A DNA stretch of 44,433 bases, from the NCBI RefSeq assembly GCF_019209865.1, contig NZ_JAHUTT010000031.1:1-44433 (forward strand). Reading direction: 5' to 3'. A program made the translations under genes and the position numbers. The notes beneath the pieces were generated by a model. It did no database searches, was not told where the DNA came from, and was given only the letters and a program-made list of their open reading frames with translations. Position 1 is the stretch's first letter. Each line of letters begins with the position of its first letter. The stretch is from Shewanella sp. NIFS-20-20 (lineage in GTDB: Bacteria; Pseudomonadota; Gammaproteobacteria; Enterobacterales; Shewanellaceae). This document shows positions 29,171 to 38,378 of the stretch, in pieces.

Positions 29171-30544
29171 TTAGCGCTCGGCGTTTAATGAGTTTGTCAA
29201 CGGATTACTAGGCGAGCTAACGCCTAAGCGCTGGGCTAAAAAGTAGCAGCCTATTCCCATCAACAGATTGCAGATCGGCAAGGCCGCCAACAATCCGGCC
29301 ACCCCAAAAAGCTCAGCGCCTAGCCAGGCCATGGGTAACATCAACAGAAATAATCGACAAAGGTTAATCACCAAAGAGGCCATCGGCTTGTGATAGGCAT
29401 TTAAACTGGTGGCCACAATAATCACGACCCCTAACGGCCCGTAGGCCAGTGGCAATAACACGATATACAGGTGTAGCCACTCAATCACTCGAGCATCGGT
29501 CGAAAACAGGTGTGCGATCGGATCGGCTAACAAGGCGATGGGCAGGTACAGCAAGGTCTGAAACACCAGCACAAACTTAAGCGCCAGCATTAACGCCTGA
29601 TGGGCGCGTGCCGGCTGGTTGGCACCAAGATTTTGGGCAATAAACGGTACTAAGCTTGACGAGAGCGCCATCACCCCCAGCAATAAAATCGATTCTAAGC
29701 GAGTCCCAGCTCCAAACGCTGCCACGGCATTCATGTCCATCCGAGCTAGAATGGCCATCATTAATGCATTAAACATGGGATTAATTAGATTAGTCAGGGT
29801 CGCTGGCCGCGCGATATGCGCTAACAACTGCCAGTTGTACTTAAGGCGCACAATGCAACATCCACCCCAGGTGACTAACTTGCGTTTAAACAGCAGTAAA
29901 TACCCTGACCATGACAGCGCCAACACCCAAGAGATCAATGAAGCAATGGCTGCCCCTTGAATCGCTAAACGTGGGAAAGGACCTAGGCCAAAAATGAGTA
30001 GCGGATCGAGCACCAAATTGATTAACGCCGCCAGCGCCATGATTTTAGCGGGCGAGCGAGTGTCACCAGTTGCCCGCAATCCTTGGTTACCCACCATGAG
30101 TAATACTAACAGTGGCGAACCGAGATACCAGACCAACATATATTGATGGATCAGCGCTAACGCAGCGGGGGTGGCCCCTAACAGGGTAAATAACGGAGTA
30201 ATAAACACATAGCCCAATAGGGCGAGGAGCGCGGTTAAGCTAAAGGTCAGCAGCAAAGCGTCGCCGAGGAACAGCTTGGCTTTTGAGGCATTGCCCGAGC
30301 CAATCAAGCGCCCAAGTTGAGTCGCGACCCCAGCGCCAATACCGATGGCAATACTGGCAACCACTAACGTCATGGGAAAGGTAAAGCTGATGGCCGCCAA
30401 CGGCAGCGTGCCTAACTGACTAATAAAAAAGGTATCGACTAGGTTGAAGCCCAGCACAGTTAGCATGCCTAATAGATTAGGAAGGCTCATGTTCAGCAGT
30501 ACACGACTGATGGGTGCCGTTAGCAACCCGTGTCTGTCTCTCAT
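29171..30544 (-). CDS. MATE family multidrug/cation antiporter
   Basis: A 457-aa integral membrane protein with about twelve hydrophobic spans and the MATE pattern: PNLLGMLTVLGFNLVDTFFISQLG in the first helix pair, then GIGAGVATQLGRLIGSGN, RATGDTRSPAKIMALAALINLVLDPLLIFG, and the second-half GAGTRLESILLLGVMALSSSLVPFIAQNLGA. Expected to export drugs or toxic cations using a Na+ or H+ gradient. Convergent with the metalloprotease. Confidence 0.9.
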   Translation of the reverse strand: MRDRHGLLTAPISRVLLNMSLPNLLGMLTVLGFNLVDTFFISQLGTLPLAAISFTFPMTLVVASIAIGIGAGVATQLGRLIGSGNASKAKLFLGDALLLTFSLTALLALLGYVFITPLFTLLGATPAALALIHQYMLVWYLGSPLLVLLMVGNQGLRATGDTRSPAKIMALAALINLVLDPLLIFGLGPFPRLAIQGAAIASLISWVLALSWSGYLLLFKRKLVTWGGCCIVRLKYNWQLLAHIARPATLTNLINPMFNALMMAILARMDMNAVAAFGAGTRLESILLLGVMALSSSLVPFIAQNLGANQPARAHQALMLALKFVLVFQTLLYLPIALLADPIAHLFSTDARVIEWLHLYIVLLPLAYGPLGVVIIVATSLNAYHKPMASLVINLCRLFLLMLPMAWLGAELFGVAGLLAALPICNLLMGIGCYFLAQRLGVSSPSNPLTNSLNAER

Positions 30545-30750
30545 TCAATACTATCTATCGGCTTAAGGAAGGGTCATATTAGCAGGAAAGATCAGGTGAG
30601 CCAAAGCCGCAACCCCTAATCAATGAGCCGATAGCGGGCCAATATCACCAGGCTGCTATGGTCCGCACCGCGCAAGGCCTGAGCTTGAGGGTGAGTGACT
30701 CTCGCGAACAAAGGCATTGATAAAATTCTTAAAAAAAATCCATCTTCACA

Positions 30751-30778
30751 CTTGAATCTTGGCTAGACGTCCCCATTA
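30751..30778 (+). promoter_or_regulatory. Sigma-32 heat-shock promoter of groES-groEL
   Basis: CTTGAAT (30751-30757) and CCCCATTA (30771-30778) are separated by 13 bases, close to the RpoH consensus CTTGAAA-N11-16-CCCCATNT. It lies 95 bases before the groES start. No CIRCE element is present. Confidence 0.9.
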
Positions 30779-30872
30779 AGTACACATCAGATGAGGTACA
30801 AACGGGATTTGTATCCATCAATAATCACCCCCAACCTATTTTGGGCAAAAAAATCATTAGGAGAGTCCATAG

Positions 30873-31163
30873 ATGAATATTCGTCCATTACATGATCGCG
30901 TTATCGTTAAGCGCTTAGAAGTTGAATCGACTTCTGCTGGTGGTATTGTGCTGACCGGCAGCGCTGCTGAGAAGTCAACTCGCGGTGAGGTTCTGGCTGT
31001 GGGCAATGGCCGCATCCTCGAAAACGGTACTATTCGTCCTTTGGATGTGAAAGTTGGCGACACCGTCATCTTCAATGAAGGTTATGGCGTTAAGAAAGAA
31101 AAGATCGATGGCGAAGAAGTGCTGATCTTATCTGAAGCTGACGTGATGGCTATCGTTGAATAA
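30873..31163 (+). CDS. groS: Co-chaperonin GroES
   Basis: A 96-aa Gro[20 protein letters not shown] at the start, the mobile-loop region [18 protein letters not shown], and [20 protein letters not shown]. It caps the GroEL ring during ATP-driven folding. AGGAG precedes the ATG. First gene of the heat-shock operon; groEL follows after 45 bases. Confidence 0.98.
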   Translation: MNIRPLHDRVIVKRLEVESTSAGGIVLTGSAAEKSTRGEVLAVGNGRILENGTIRPLDVKVGDTVIFNEGYGVKKEKIDGEEVLILSEADVMAIVE

Positions 31164-31190
31164 CCACTCGACATTTCCACTGAATATTAA

Positions 31191-32849
<1,659 letters not shown>

Positions 32850-33293
32850 GAATCAGCCCAAAAATACAATCCAACAAAAACAAATAGTTAGGTGGTGGTG
32901 TGACACGTTTTGTAGAACGGAATGTATCACGTTTTATATCTCGAAAAACAGTCTAATTTCTGACTGATTGAGGTCTATCTAACTTGCCCCTCAGAGGCTA
33001 CTGAGTTTAACCACTTGGTAGCCTCAATCCTGCTCAAAACAAAATCCTCCCTGTATCGCATTCTAAGCTACTTTAAAACACCAAGTAGTACCATCGCATT
33101 CCTGCACCTCCAAAAGCCTCTTAAAATCGCTTACGGAGCGTTTTAGAGCCGTATTGGATTGATTTGTGAGGTGGTGTTATTAGGTTTGTTGAGAATTACC
33201 CCTTAAAACGCCCTGTATGCAGTTCTAAGCGTGGTGGGTGTGTGGTGTGGACTTCTAGCCCGTCTTAGTGGCTCTGAACGAAGTGAAGAGACA

Positions 33294-33534
33294 CTTGATG
33301 TTATTCCTTGATGATTACCTCAAGATTCCTTTAAGTAATCTTAAAGATATATCAAGACTCATTTAGTAGTCCAAAGGGGATTAACTTAGGGAGTATCACT
33401 TGAGGGGTTACACAAGGGGATTCATCAAGTGACTTCCAAGCGGTAATAACCACTACAGATAATCACTATCAAGACACATAACCTCAAGGGTTAACCAAGT
33501 GGTACAGCCACCACAAAGACTAACAAAACCTTGA
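33294..33534. repeat. Cluster of nine CTTGA/TCAAG pentamers
   Basis: CTTGA occurs at 33294, 33307, 33399 and 33530, and its complement TCAAG at 33320, 33352, 33425, 33469 and 33484. Nine copies in 241 bases compares with about 0.5 expected by chance. Spacing is irregular, so this is not a CRISPR or a simple tandem iteron. Possibly a protein-binding array for a recombinase or an element-maintenance protein. Confidence 0.55.
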
Positions 33535-33538
33535 GGTT
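33480..33538. repeat. Ten-base perfect inverted repeat
   Basis: AACCTCAAGG (33480-33489) and CCTTGAGGTT (33529-33538), with a 39-base loop. It uses the last two pentamers of the CTTGA/TCAAG cluster. Confidence 0.6.
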
Positions 33539-33644
33539 CTTTTAGGGACGACCCTAGGGGGGAGGGTGTGGGGTGTAGACACTCCTTAGCGATTGCGGCG
33601 TCCCATTACTTACACAAAATATGTGTTTTAAAAAAGTTGAAATT

Positions 33645-33791
33645 TTATGCGTATTCTTCTAACTCTTCATCAGGCGCTAGGTGACTCCAACAAACCTCAC
33701 AAAGAGACCATAAATCAATGGTTTTGCCTTTGTTTTCGTGGCCACATTCACCGCATTTGCAGACTTCAAGAATACCAACTGAGTTAATCAT
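33645..33791 (-). CDS. 48-aa zinc-ribbon protein, third gene of the recombinase-RNase H operon
   Basis: Minus-strand ORF from ATG at 33789-33791 to TAA at 33645. Residues 11-16 (CKCGEC) with His18, and 31-34 (CEVC) with His37, form a likely zinc site; the tail is acidic (PDEELEEYA). It starts 25 bases after the RNase H stop on the same strand, with only a weak AAAGA ribosome-binding site. No family recognised. The paired CxxC spacing argues that it is a real gene. Confidence 0.6.
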   Translation of the reverse strand: MINSVGILEVCKCGECGHENKGKTIDLWSLCEVCWSHLAPDEELEEYA

Positions 33792-33816
33792 TTATTCAAT
33801 CTTTTTTAATTTTTAT

Positions 33817-34281
33817 TTATCGTGGGATTGCAGCATACGCAAGCTTATCCGCTTCTTCATTTAGAGGGTTTCCATTATGACCCTTGACCCATTCCCAAGA
33901 CACGTTTAGGGCTTGGTTTAATGCGTCCAACTCTTGCCATAAATCAGCGTTCTCCACGGGCTTCTTAGAGGCATTACGCCACCCGTTACGCTTCCAGTTC
34001 TCTAACCATTCAGTAATCCCCTTGACCACATACTGACTGTCTGAGTAGACCACCACTGGATTATCTGGATAACGCTTTTGTAGTTCTTCAAGAGCCTTAA
34101 TCGCTGCGGTTAATTCCATGCGGTTGCTGGTGGTCTGTAACTCACCTCCAGACCTCTTTAAACGCTTCTCACCCCTAGCCAATACAAAGCCCCAACCACC
34201 TCGTTTCTCTTGAGTGATACACGCTCCGTCTGTGTATGCGTAGTTGGTTTCAGTCACGTTGATTGTTTTTGTTGTTGTCAT
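33817..34281 (-). CDS. rnhA: Ribonuclease HI, island-encoded
   Basis: A 154-aa RNase HI, which cuts the RNA strand of RNA-DNA hybrids. The catalytic residues are visible: Asp in YTDGA, Glu in NRMELTAAI, Asp in VVYSDSQYV, and the last Asp in NEEADKLA, with WVKGHNGNP carrying the His of the flexible loop. All are complete. The ATG overlaps the stop of the serine recombinase gene by four bases, so translation is coupled. Pairing with a recombinase on a mobile island is unusual. It may be a second copy beside the host rnhA, which would not be expected at this location. Confidence 0.9.
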   Translation of the reverse strand: MTTTKTINVTETNYAYTDGACITQEKRGGWGFVLARGEKRLKRSGGELQTTSNRMELTAAIKALEELQKRYPDNPVVVYSDSQYVVKGITEWLENWKRNGWRNASKKPVENADLWQELDALNQALNVSWEWVKGHNGNPLNEEADKLAYAAIPR

Positions 34282-34868
34282 ACTAGGTCTTGCTTCTTAG
34301 CGTCAGCAAATAGACGCTTAACGGTTGATTCTGATACGTTTAATGCTTCTGCTGTCTTGGAGATTGAAAGCCCCTCAGAGCGTAACTTAGCTACTTTCTT
34401 AGCGGTTGCTTTGACTGGACGACCAATCACTTTACCTTGCTTTCTAGCCCTTGCTTGTCCCTCAATGGTGCGTTCCCTAATACGATCTCTTTCAAACTCA
34501 GCAAACGCAGTAAACATACGCAACATTAACTTACCCTCTGAGGTCGTAAGGTCTCTTGTTGGTAGGTCTAGGCTGTGTACCTTAACGCCAATCTCTAAGA
34601 GCATTTCAATGGTCTGCTGTACGTCTATGTTGTCACGCCCTAAGCGGTCTAACTTCAAGACCACCAGCGTATCTCCTTTCATGAGTTTATGTTCAACCAT
34701 AGCTTTAAAGCCTTTACGCTCCATTGCACAGACTGAACCTGATACTGTTTCCTCAACCACGAAAGAGCTATCAACCTCGTACCCCTTGTCTTTAAAGGCT
34801 TGCACTTGGTTTTCTGTGGTCTGCTCCGTTGTGGATACACGGCAATAAAAATAAGTTCTGTTACTCAT
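34278..34868 (-). CDS. Serine recombinase (resolvase/invertase family)
   Basis: A 196-aa small serine recombinase. Catalytic Ser12 lies in FYCRVSTTEQ; KLDRLGRD gives the conserved Arg residues; LMLRMFTAFAEFERDRIRERT is the E-helix; and the C-terminus (from about 150) is a helix-turn-helix (GLSISKTAEALNVSESTVKRLF). It should catalyse DNA inversion or resolution at a short two-fold site. Promoter at 34900-34927. RNase HI overlaps its end by four bases. A related, broken recombinase copy lies at 36629-36872. Confidence 0.92.
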   Translation of the reverse strand: MSNRTYFYCRVSTTEQTTENQVQAFKDKGYEVDSSFVVEETVSGSVCAMERKGFKAMVEHKLMKGDTLVVLKLDRLGRDNIDVQQTIEMLLEIGVKVHSLDLPTRDLTTSEGKLMLRMFTAFAEFERDRIRERTIEGQARARKQGKVIGRPVKATAKKVAKLRSEGLSISKTAEALNVSESTVKRLFADAKKQDLV

Positions 34869-34899
34869 ACTCCCTCACTTGAAAATTAAAAGTAGGGTC

Positions 34900-34927
34900 A
34901 TTTTATGCGCCTAGCTTAAAAAGTCAA
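34900..34927 (-). promoter_or_regulatory. Sigma-70 promoter of the recombinase-rnhA-zinc-ribbon operon
   Basis: On the minus strand, TTGACT (34922-34927) and TAAAAT (34900-34905) are spaced by 16 bases, and the start codon of the recombinase follows 32 bases downstream. Confidence 0.75.
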
Positions 34928-34928
34928 T

Positions 34929-34976
34929 AGGGGTATTTTTGAACCCCTAGCTGCTTGGTTCAGGTAAAGGGGTTCA
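34929..34976. promoter_or_regulatory. Alternating GGGGTTCA/TGAACCCC repeats upstream of the recombinase promoter
   Basis: TGAACCCC (34940-34947) and GGGGTTCA (34969-34976) form an inverted repeat, and AGGGGT (34929-34934) pairs with ACCCCT (34943-34948). The set sits just upstream of the -35, a normal place for an activator or repressor, perhaps the recombinase itself. Confidence 0.5.
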
Positions 34977-35013
34977 TAAACGAATGTTTTTGAGCTAGGC
35001 ATAGCCTGACCAC

Positions 35014-36234
35014 TCAATCAACTAGCCACTCTCTTTCAACTTGGTTAGCAATTACCGTAGCGGATTCTAAGAGCTTCTTAACGTCACTCTTAGCGTAATA
35101 GCCGTAACTCATGGTTTGCCCTGCTTTGTGCCCTACAAGCGTAGCTGTCTCAAATTCTTCCACTTTGGCTCTTTGTGCTGCGGTTGTGTAGTGAACACGT
35201 AGAGAGTGGAAAGACCTTGTTTTATCGTCTGTGATTCTCTCGACTTTGAAACGGGAGAATGCACGACCTGTCGTTTTTGTTTCAATACAAAGGGGTAGTG
35301 TTATGTCGTCCACTTGAGGCGGTAGAGGGACAACCCTCACGCCTGATGCGGTCTTACTCTTTTTTATGACCATACACCGCACACCATCAATTAACTCCTC
35401 ATGTGCGTTACATATTTCGTTTAGACGTGCCCCTGTAAACAGACCTAACCTAACAACATTCTTAATGTTTTCAGGGCATTCCCTTAGTATTTGCTGTAAC
35501 TGATGTTTGCTAAATAGTTGCTTTTGCTGTGTACCCTCACCACGATATTTACTCAAATCATGGTCACAGAAAGGGCTAATCTTCTGGTCTATCTCACCTA
35601 GCTTGTAAGCGTGAACCCATACAGATTTAAGACGGCTTAAATGCGCTGTAATTGTTCCGTGTGCATACTCTTGACCTAGATAGTCTACATACTCGACCAC
35701 TTGTTTTTTGTGTATTTCTCTCAGGGGTATGTCTCTGGCTTTTAAGAACAATAAGAATCTTTCAGTAGCGTTTCTCAGCTTGCTAACCGTGTCAGGCGTA
35801 GCGTTACTACTACGACCTAATAAACTATTTAGCCCCTCCAAAAGCGTGTATGAGTAAGCGTGTTGGTTGTCTCCGTAAACCTCTTGCCTAAAGGCTGCTT
35901 TTGCAATGTCATTACGTGGTAGCACATCGTCAAAATCAATAGCTGAATCATTGGCTTGTAGTGCCCCAACATAAGGCTTTACTTGCTCAAGATATTGCTT
36001 GAATTGCATTCTGTCAGGGCTGTAAGCGCCTTGCAGTTGTGCAGCTAGTTCCCCGTTGAGCTTGTCACGTTTGATGCGTGCAGCTTTGACAGAACTGGTC
36101 TTTAAACTGATGGTTATATTTGTTTTGTTTGGGTAAAGGTGCTTGAGGTCTTTAGGTACTCTACGACAATAGACCCAAGTGTCGTGGTGAAGTTTTAGAT
36201 AGCGGTTATTTGCTGATTTGCTGTTAGTTGACAT
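35014..36234 (-). CDS. Tyrosine recombinase (phage-type integrase)
   Basis: A 406-aa integrase when started at the ATG at 36234 (MSTNSKSANNRYLKLHHD), where the phage-integrase N-terminal arm-binding pattern WVYCRRVPKDLKHLYP begins. The frame is open for 45 more residues 5', but those residues look non-coding. Catalytic residues: Arg in GLFTGARLNE, HxxR in FHSLRVHY, His in LVGHKAGQT, and the Tyr nucleophile in MSYGYYAK. It likely drives integration and excision of the island beside groEL. No tRNA gene is present to serve as target. Upstream TTATACA repeats may be its arm sites. Confidence 0.88.
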   Translation of the reverse strand: MSTNSKSANNRYLKLHHDTWVYCRRVPKDLKHLYPNKTNITISLKTSSVKAARIKRDKLNGELAAQLQGAYSPDRMQFKQYLEQVKPYVGALQANDSAIDFDDVLPRNDIAKAAFRQEVYGDNQHAYSYTLLEGLNSLLGRSSNATPDTVSKLRNATERFLLFLKARDIPLREIHKKQVVEYVDYLGQEYAHGTITAHLSRLKSVWVHAYKLGEIDQKISPFCDHDLSKYRGEGTQQKQLFSKHQLQQILRECPENIKNVVRLGLFTGARLNEICNAHEELIDGVRCMVIKKSKTASGVRVVPLPPQVDDITLPLCIETKTTGRAFSRFKVERITDDKTRSFHSLRVHYTTAAQRAKVEEFETATLVGHKAGQTMSYGYYAKSDVKKLLESATVIANQVEREWLVD

Positions 36235-36368
36235 AGGTATTAAACACTCGATAAGTTGCACGTAGTGTATCACGCCTTGTGTCCTGTAGCCCTTTGATAA
36301 TAGGCTTTCCCAGAGGTGGTGGGGTTTTGGGGCACTTTGATGTAACCCAGTCCGGCCTTCTGTAGCCA

Positions 36369-36416
36369 TTATACATCAACGGTTTATTAAAAGGTGTTAT
36401 ACACCAATGTTATACA
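36369..36416. repeat. Three TTATACA repeats upstream of the integrase; possible arm or att sites
   Basis: TTATACA at 36369-36375, 36397-36403 and 36410-36416, with the palindrome GGTGTTATACACC at 36393-36405. Short repeats beside an integrase gene are typical of attachment-site arms, but I could not find the matching core at a second site. Confidence 0.4.
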
Positions 36417-36443
36417 GTTGAGTGCTGCAAAAAGTTGTCACCG

Positions 36444-36470
36444 AAAGGGGAGTCGTAAGGCTCCCTTTTT
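36444..36470 (+). terminator. Rho-independent terminator-like hairpin
   Basis: GGGAG (36448-36452) pairs with CTCCC (36461-36465), with A3 before and T5 after. No plus-strand gene lies directly upstream, so it may insulate the integrase region from the zinc-ribbon gene or be a leftover of the element end. Confidence 0.55.
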
Positions 36471-36528
36471 GTTACCCATAGAAAAATTAGCGTTGACGAA
36501 TATTAATTGAGAAGTCCAAGGAGGAAGA

Positions 36529-36636
36529 ATGTCACCAACAGAGAAGCAAGTTGGGTTGCTCTGTCCAATCTGTGGTAACGACCAGTTTGCATACGGTGAT
36601 GATGAAAGGGTTAAGTGCTCTGAGTGCCGAGGGTAA
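36529..36636 (+). pseudogene. 35-aa zinc-ribbon peptide, probably a truncated gene
   Basis: ATG at 36529 with a very strong AAGGAGGA at 36519-36526. The product has two CxxC pairs (CPIC at residues 12-15, CSEC near the end) and stops right after the second. The DNA then runs straight into a serine-recombinase reading frame (36629 on), shifted by one frame relative to this one. The second CxxC and the recombinase GAGGGTAAGCTG overlap at the joint, which looks like an illegitimate recombination point. Either a genuine small protein or the head of a fused, broken gene. Confidence 0.55.
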
Positions 36637-36872
36637 GCTGATGTTGCAAATGTTTTCAGCCTTCGCAGAGTTTGAGCGAAACCGTATCAGAGCGCGAACA
36701 AAAGAAGGTCTTGAGCGAGCTAAAACTCAAGGGAAAAAGCTGGGCCGGCCAGAAGCCCATGCCACCACTCAAACAGTGCAAGTAAAAAAAAGCAGAGGGC
36801 TTTTCTCAATCAAAAACGGCAGAGGCACTAGGGCTGGGATTAGCCACAGTGAAAAGGCATTGGAATAAGTAA
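36629..36872 (+). pseudogene. Serine recombinase remnant, frameshifted
   Basis: From 36629 the frame encodes EGKLMLQMFSAFAEFERNRI and KLGRPEA, which correspond to the middle and the hinge of the intact recombinase at 34278-34868. A run of eight A (about 36784-36791) breaks the frame. In the next frame the helix-turn-helix continues (GFSQSKTAEALGLGLATVKRHW) to a TAA at 36870. The catalytic N-terminal domain is missing. So this is a fragment of a second recombinase. Confidence 0.85.
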
Positions 36873-37057
36873 GCGTCCAGCATTTTTATGCTTTCCCAGC
36901 AGACCTAGCTCTTACGGCTGTTAGAGTGCTCACCCATTTCTGCCCTTAAAAGTATTAGCTTAGCGCGATGTGTCATAAAAAGGATAATGTTTAGCCTTAG
37001 TTTCTCTATCTGTTATCAACATAACAGAATGTGGTAAGTGACGGTCTTTTTTAATGT
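36873..37057. other. Spacer between recombinase remnant and intI
   Basis: No gene seen. It holds a perfect hairpin CTGTTAT / ATAACAG (37010-37016, 37021-37027) just beyond the intI stop on the minus strand. Confidence 0.4.
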
Positions 37058-38023
37058 TTAAAATTTAAGGTGGTCTACTGGACTTTCTGTGTTAACAAAT
37101 CTTGTACCCAATACGTGAGTGTAAATTTCTGTTGTTTTTACATCAGCATGTCCGAGCAAGTCTTGAACTGTTCGAATATCAGCACCGCTTCGTAAAATCT
37201 GAGTAGCAAAAGAATGACGAAATGTATGTGAGGTAACACGTTTAGCTATACCACTCATAATTACCGCTTGGCGTAATTGCTTGCGGTAAGCGGTTTCGTG
37301 AAGGTGGTGTCGGCAAACATAGCCATCGTAGGGGTGTTCGCAGCGAACTGATGATGGAAAAATATATTGCCACGATAAATCGTTAGCTGCACTCCCGTAT
37401 TTTCGGATAAGCGATGCTGGCAATGAGGTGAGGCCGAACCCTTCACACTGATCGAGTTGGTGTATTTGTTTTGCTTGTTCAATTTGTTTAGTCAATATGC
37501 TATCAAGGGAATGCGGTAATATGGAATACCGGTCTTTACCACCTTTACCTCTGAAAACAAAAAGGGTGTGATTATCAAAATTAATGTCTTTTATCCGCAA
37601 CTTTAACGCCTCATTGATTCTTAAGCCGCAGCCATAAAGTAACGCTGTGATAAGCCAATATTTACCTGATAAGTTGGCTAAAATCTGCTGCACTTCTGCT
37701 TGACTCAGCACCGTTGGCATCCGCTGAGGCTTTTTGGTGAAGGAATAAGCTAAACCATTAATTTCCCTCTTGATAATATGTTTGTACATAAAGATCAGCG
37801 CACACAAAGCTTGGTTTTGAGTTGCACTGCTGACTTGCCGAATGTTGGCAAGGCTAGAAAGAAATTGTTCGATTTCTTGGTTACCCATATCAATTGGATG
37901 TTTTTTGTTGTGGAAGTAGATGAACTGTCGTGTCCAATAAAGATAAACCTTCTCAGTTTGCAGGCTATACCGCCGAACCCTTAATTCCGCTCGGATTGAT
38001 TCAATAAAGGGAGATGTTGCCAT
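37058..38023 (-). CDS. intI: Integron integrase IntI
   Basis: A 321-aa tyrosine recombinase (typical chromosomal IntI length of about 320) that moves cassettes between attI and attC. Catalytic residues: Arg in GCGLRINEAL, HxxR in TSHTFRHSFAT, His in LLGHADVKTTE and Tyr in IYTH. The insert between GFGLTSLPASL and LRQAV, around residues 190-240, is the IntI-specific extra helix that distinguishes it from XerC/D. The chosen start is the ATG at 38023; the frame also has a GTG at 38035, but that abuts the LexA box and lacks a leader. No frameshift, so it is likely active. Regulated by LexA. Confidence 0.95.
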   Translation of the reverse strand: MATSPFIESIRAELRVRRYSLQTEKVYLYWTRQFIYFHNKKHPIDMGNQEIEQFLSSLANIRQVSSATQNQALCALIFMYKHIIKREINGLAYSFTKKPQRMPTVLSQAEVQQILANLSGKYWLITALLYGCGLRINEALKLRIKDINFDNHTLFVFRGKGGKDRYSILPHSLDSILTKQIEQAKQIHQLDQCEGFGLTSLPASLIRKYGSAANDLSWQYIFPSSVRCEHPYDGYVCRHHLHETAYRKQLRQAVIMSGIAKRVTSHTFRHSFATQILRSGADIRTVQDLLGHADVKTTEIYTHVLGTRFVNTESPVDHLKF

Positions 38024-38037
38024 TTTTTTCACCACAA

Positions 38038-38053
38038 CTGTGTTTATATACAG
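38038..38053 (-). promoter_or_regulatory. LexA (SOS) box of intI
   Basis: CTGTGTTTATATACAG is a perfect CTGT-N8-ACAG LexA site. On the minus strand it overlaps the probable -10 region (TATATA) 15 bases before the intI start. SOS control of IntI is known in Vibrio and class 1 integrons. Confidence 0.9.
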
Positions 38054-38357
38054 TTATAATGCTGTGGTGATGAAAAATCCAGCAAACAACCTAGAGATCG
38101 AGTAAAAAAGTCTCGCTTTTTTCTCCATGAAAAATGTAATTGTTTGAAAAATTTACCTTTAATTTCACGGTGAATCTATATGTCGCGCCATTAGTATTCT
38201 CGGTATGTAGAAGTCTCGCTTTCTCTTGAGAAGAATCTCTTGAAAACTGCGCTATAACAGTGCTAACTTGTTGGCATATATGAATTATTTATCTTTGGCT
38301 TTCGAATTCTTAGCTGTTTCTGGTTTGGGTGTAACGAGAAGTCCGGGTAATACACTG
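38054..38357 (+). other. attI region of the integron
   Basis: The crossover is between G38357 and T38358, since cassette 1 starts GTTAGGGC and its attC box is GCCCTAAC. The 300 bases up to it hold no gene. A 12-base direct repeat AAGTCTCGCTTT occurs at 38108-38119 and 38211-38222. A weak promoter candidate, TTTACC (38152-38157), 17 bases, TCTATA (38175-38180), could be the cassette promoter Pc. A continuous frame from 38268 crosses the junction into cassette 1 but is not the gene start. Confidence 0.75.
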
Positions 38358-38378
38358 TTAGGGCAAGGGAGAATTTTA

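Larger units (their letters stand above)
32850..33644. other. Non-coding, inverted-repeat-rich stretch between groEL and the island operon
   Basis: About 800 bases with no convincing reading frame on either strand. It holds a hairpin GAGGCTAC / GTAGCCTC (32994-33001, 33018-33025), an IR GATTAC / GTAATC (33313-33318, 33335-33340), the CTTGA/TCAAG cluster described separately, and near 33611-33630 an ACACA / TGTGT hairpin followed by TTTT. Probably the end of the integrated element and its control or attachment DNA. Confidence 0.5.

Noticed and set aside
33294..33534. CRISPR array or plasmid-type iterons
   Set aside because: Units are only five bases, spacing is irregular and orientations are mixed; no cas or rep gene nearby.
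34210..34848. 212-aa plus-strand frame opposite the serine recombinase
   Set aside because: Exact antisense of a well-recognised recombinase; Ser/Cys/Val-rich shadow with no ribosome-binding site.
33817..36234. Retron or reverse-transcriptase system suggested by RNase H
   Set aside because: No reverse transcriptase or msr/msd-like structure in the region.
38268..38378. Upstream extension of the cassette 1 gene
   Set aside because: It crosses the attI junction at 38357/38358 and therefore belongs to the platform, not the cassette.
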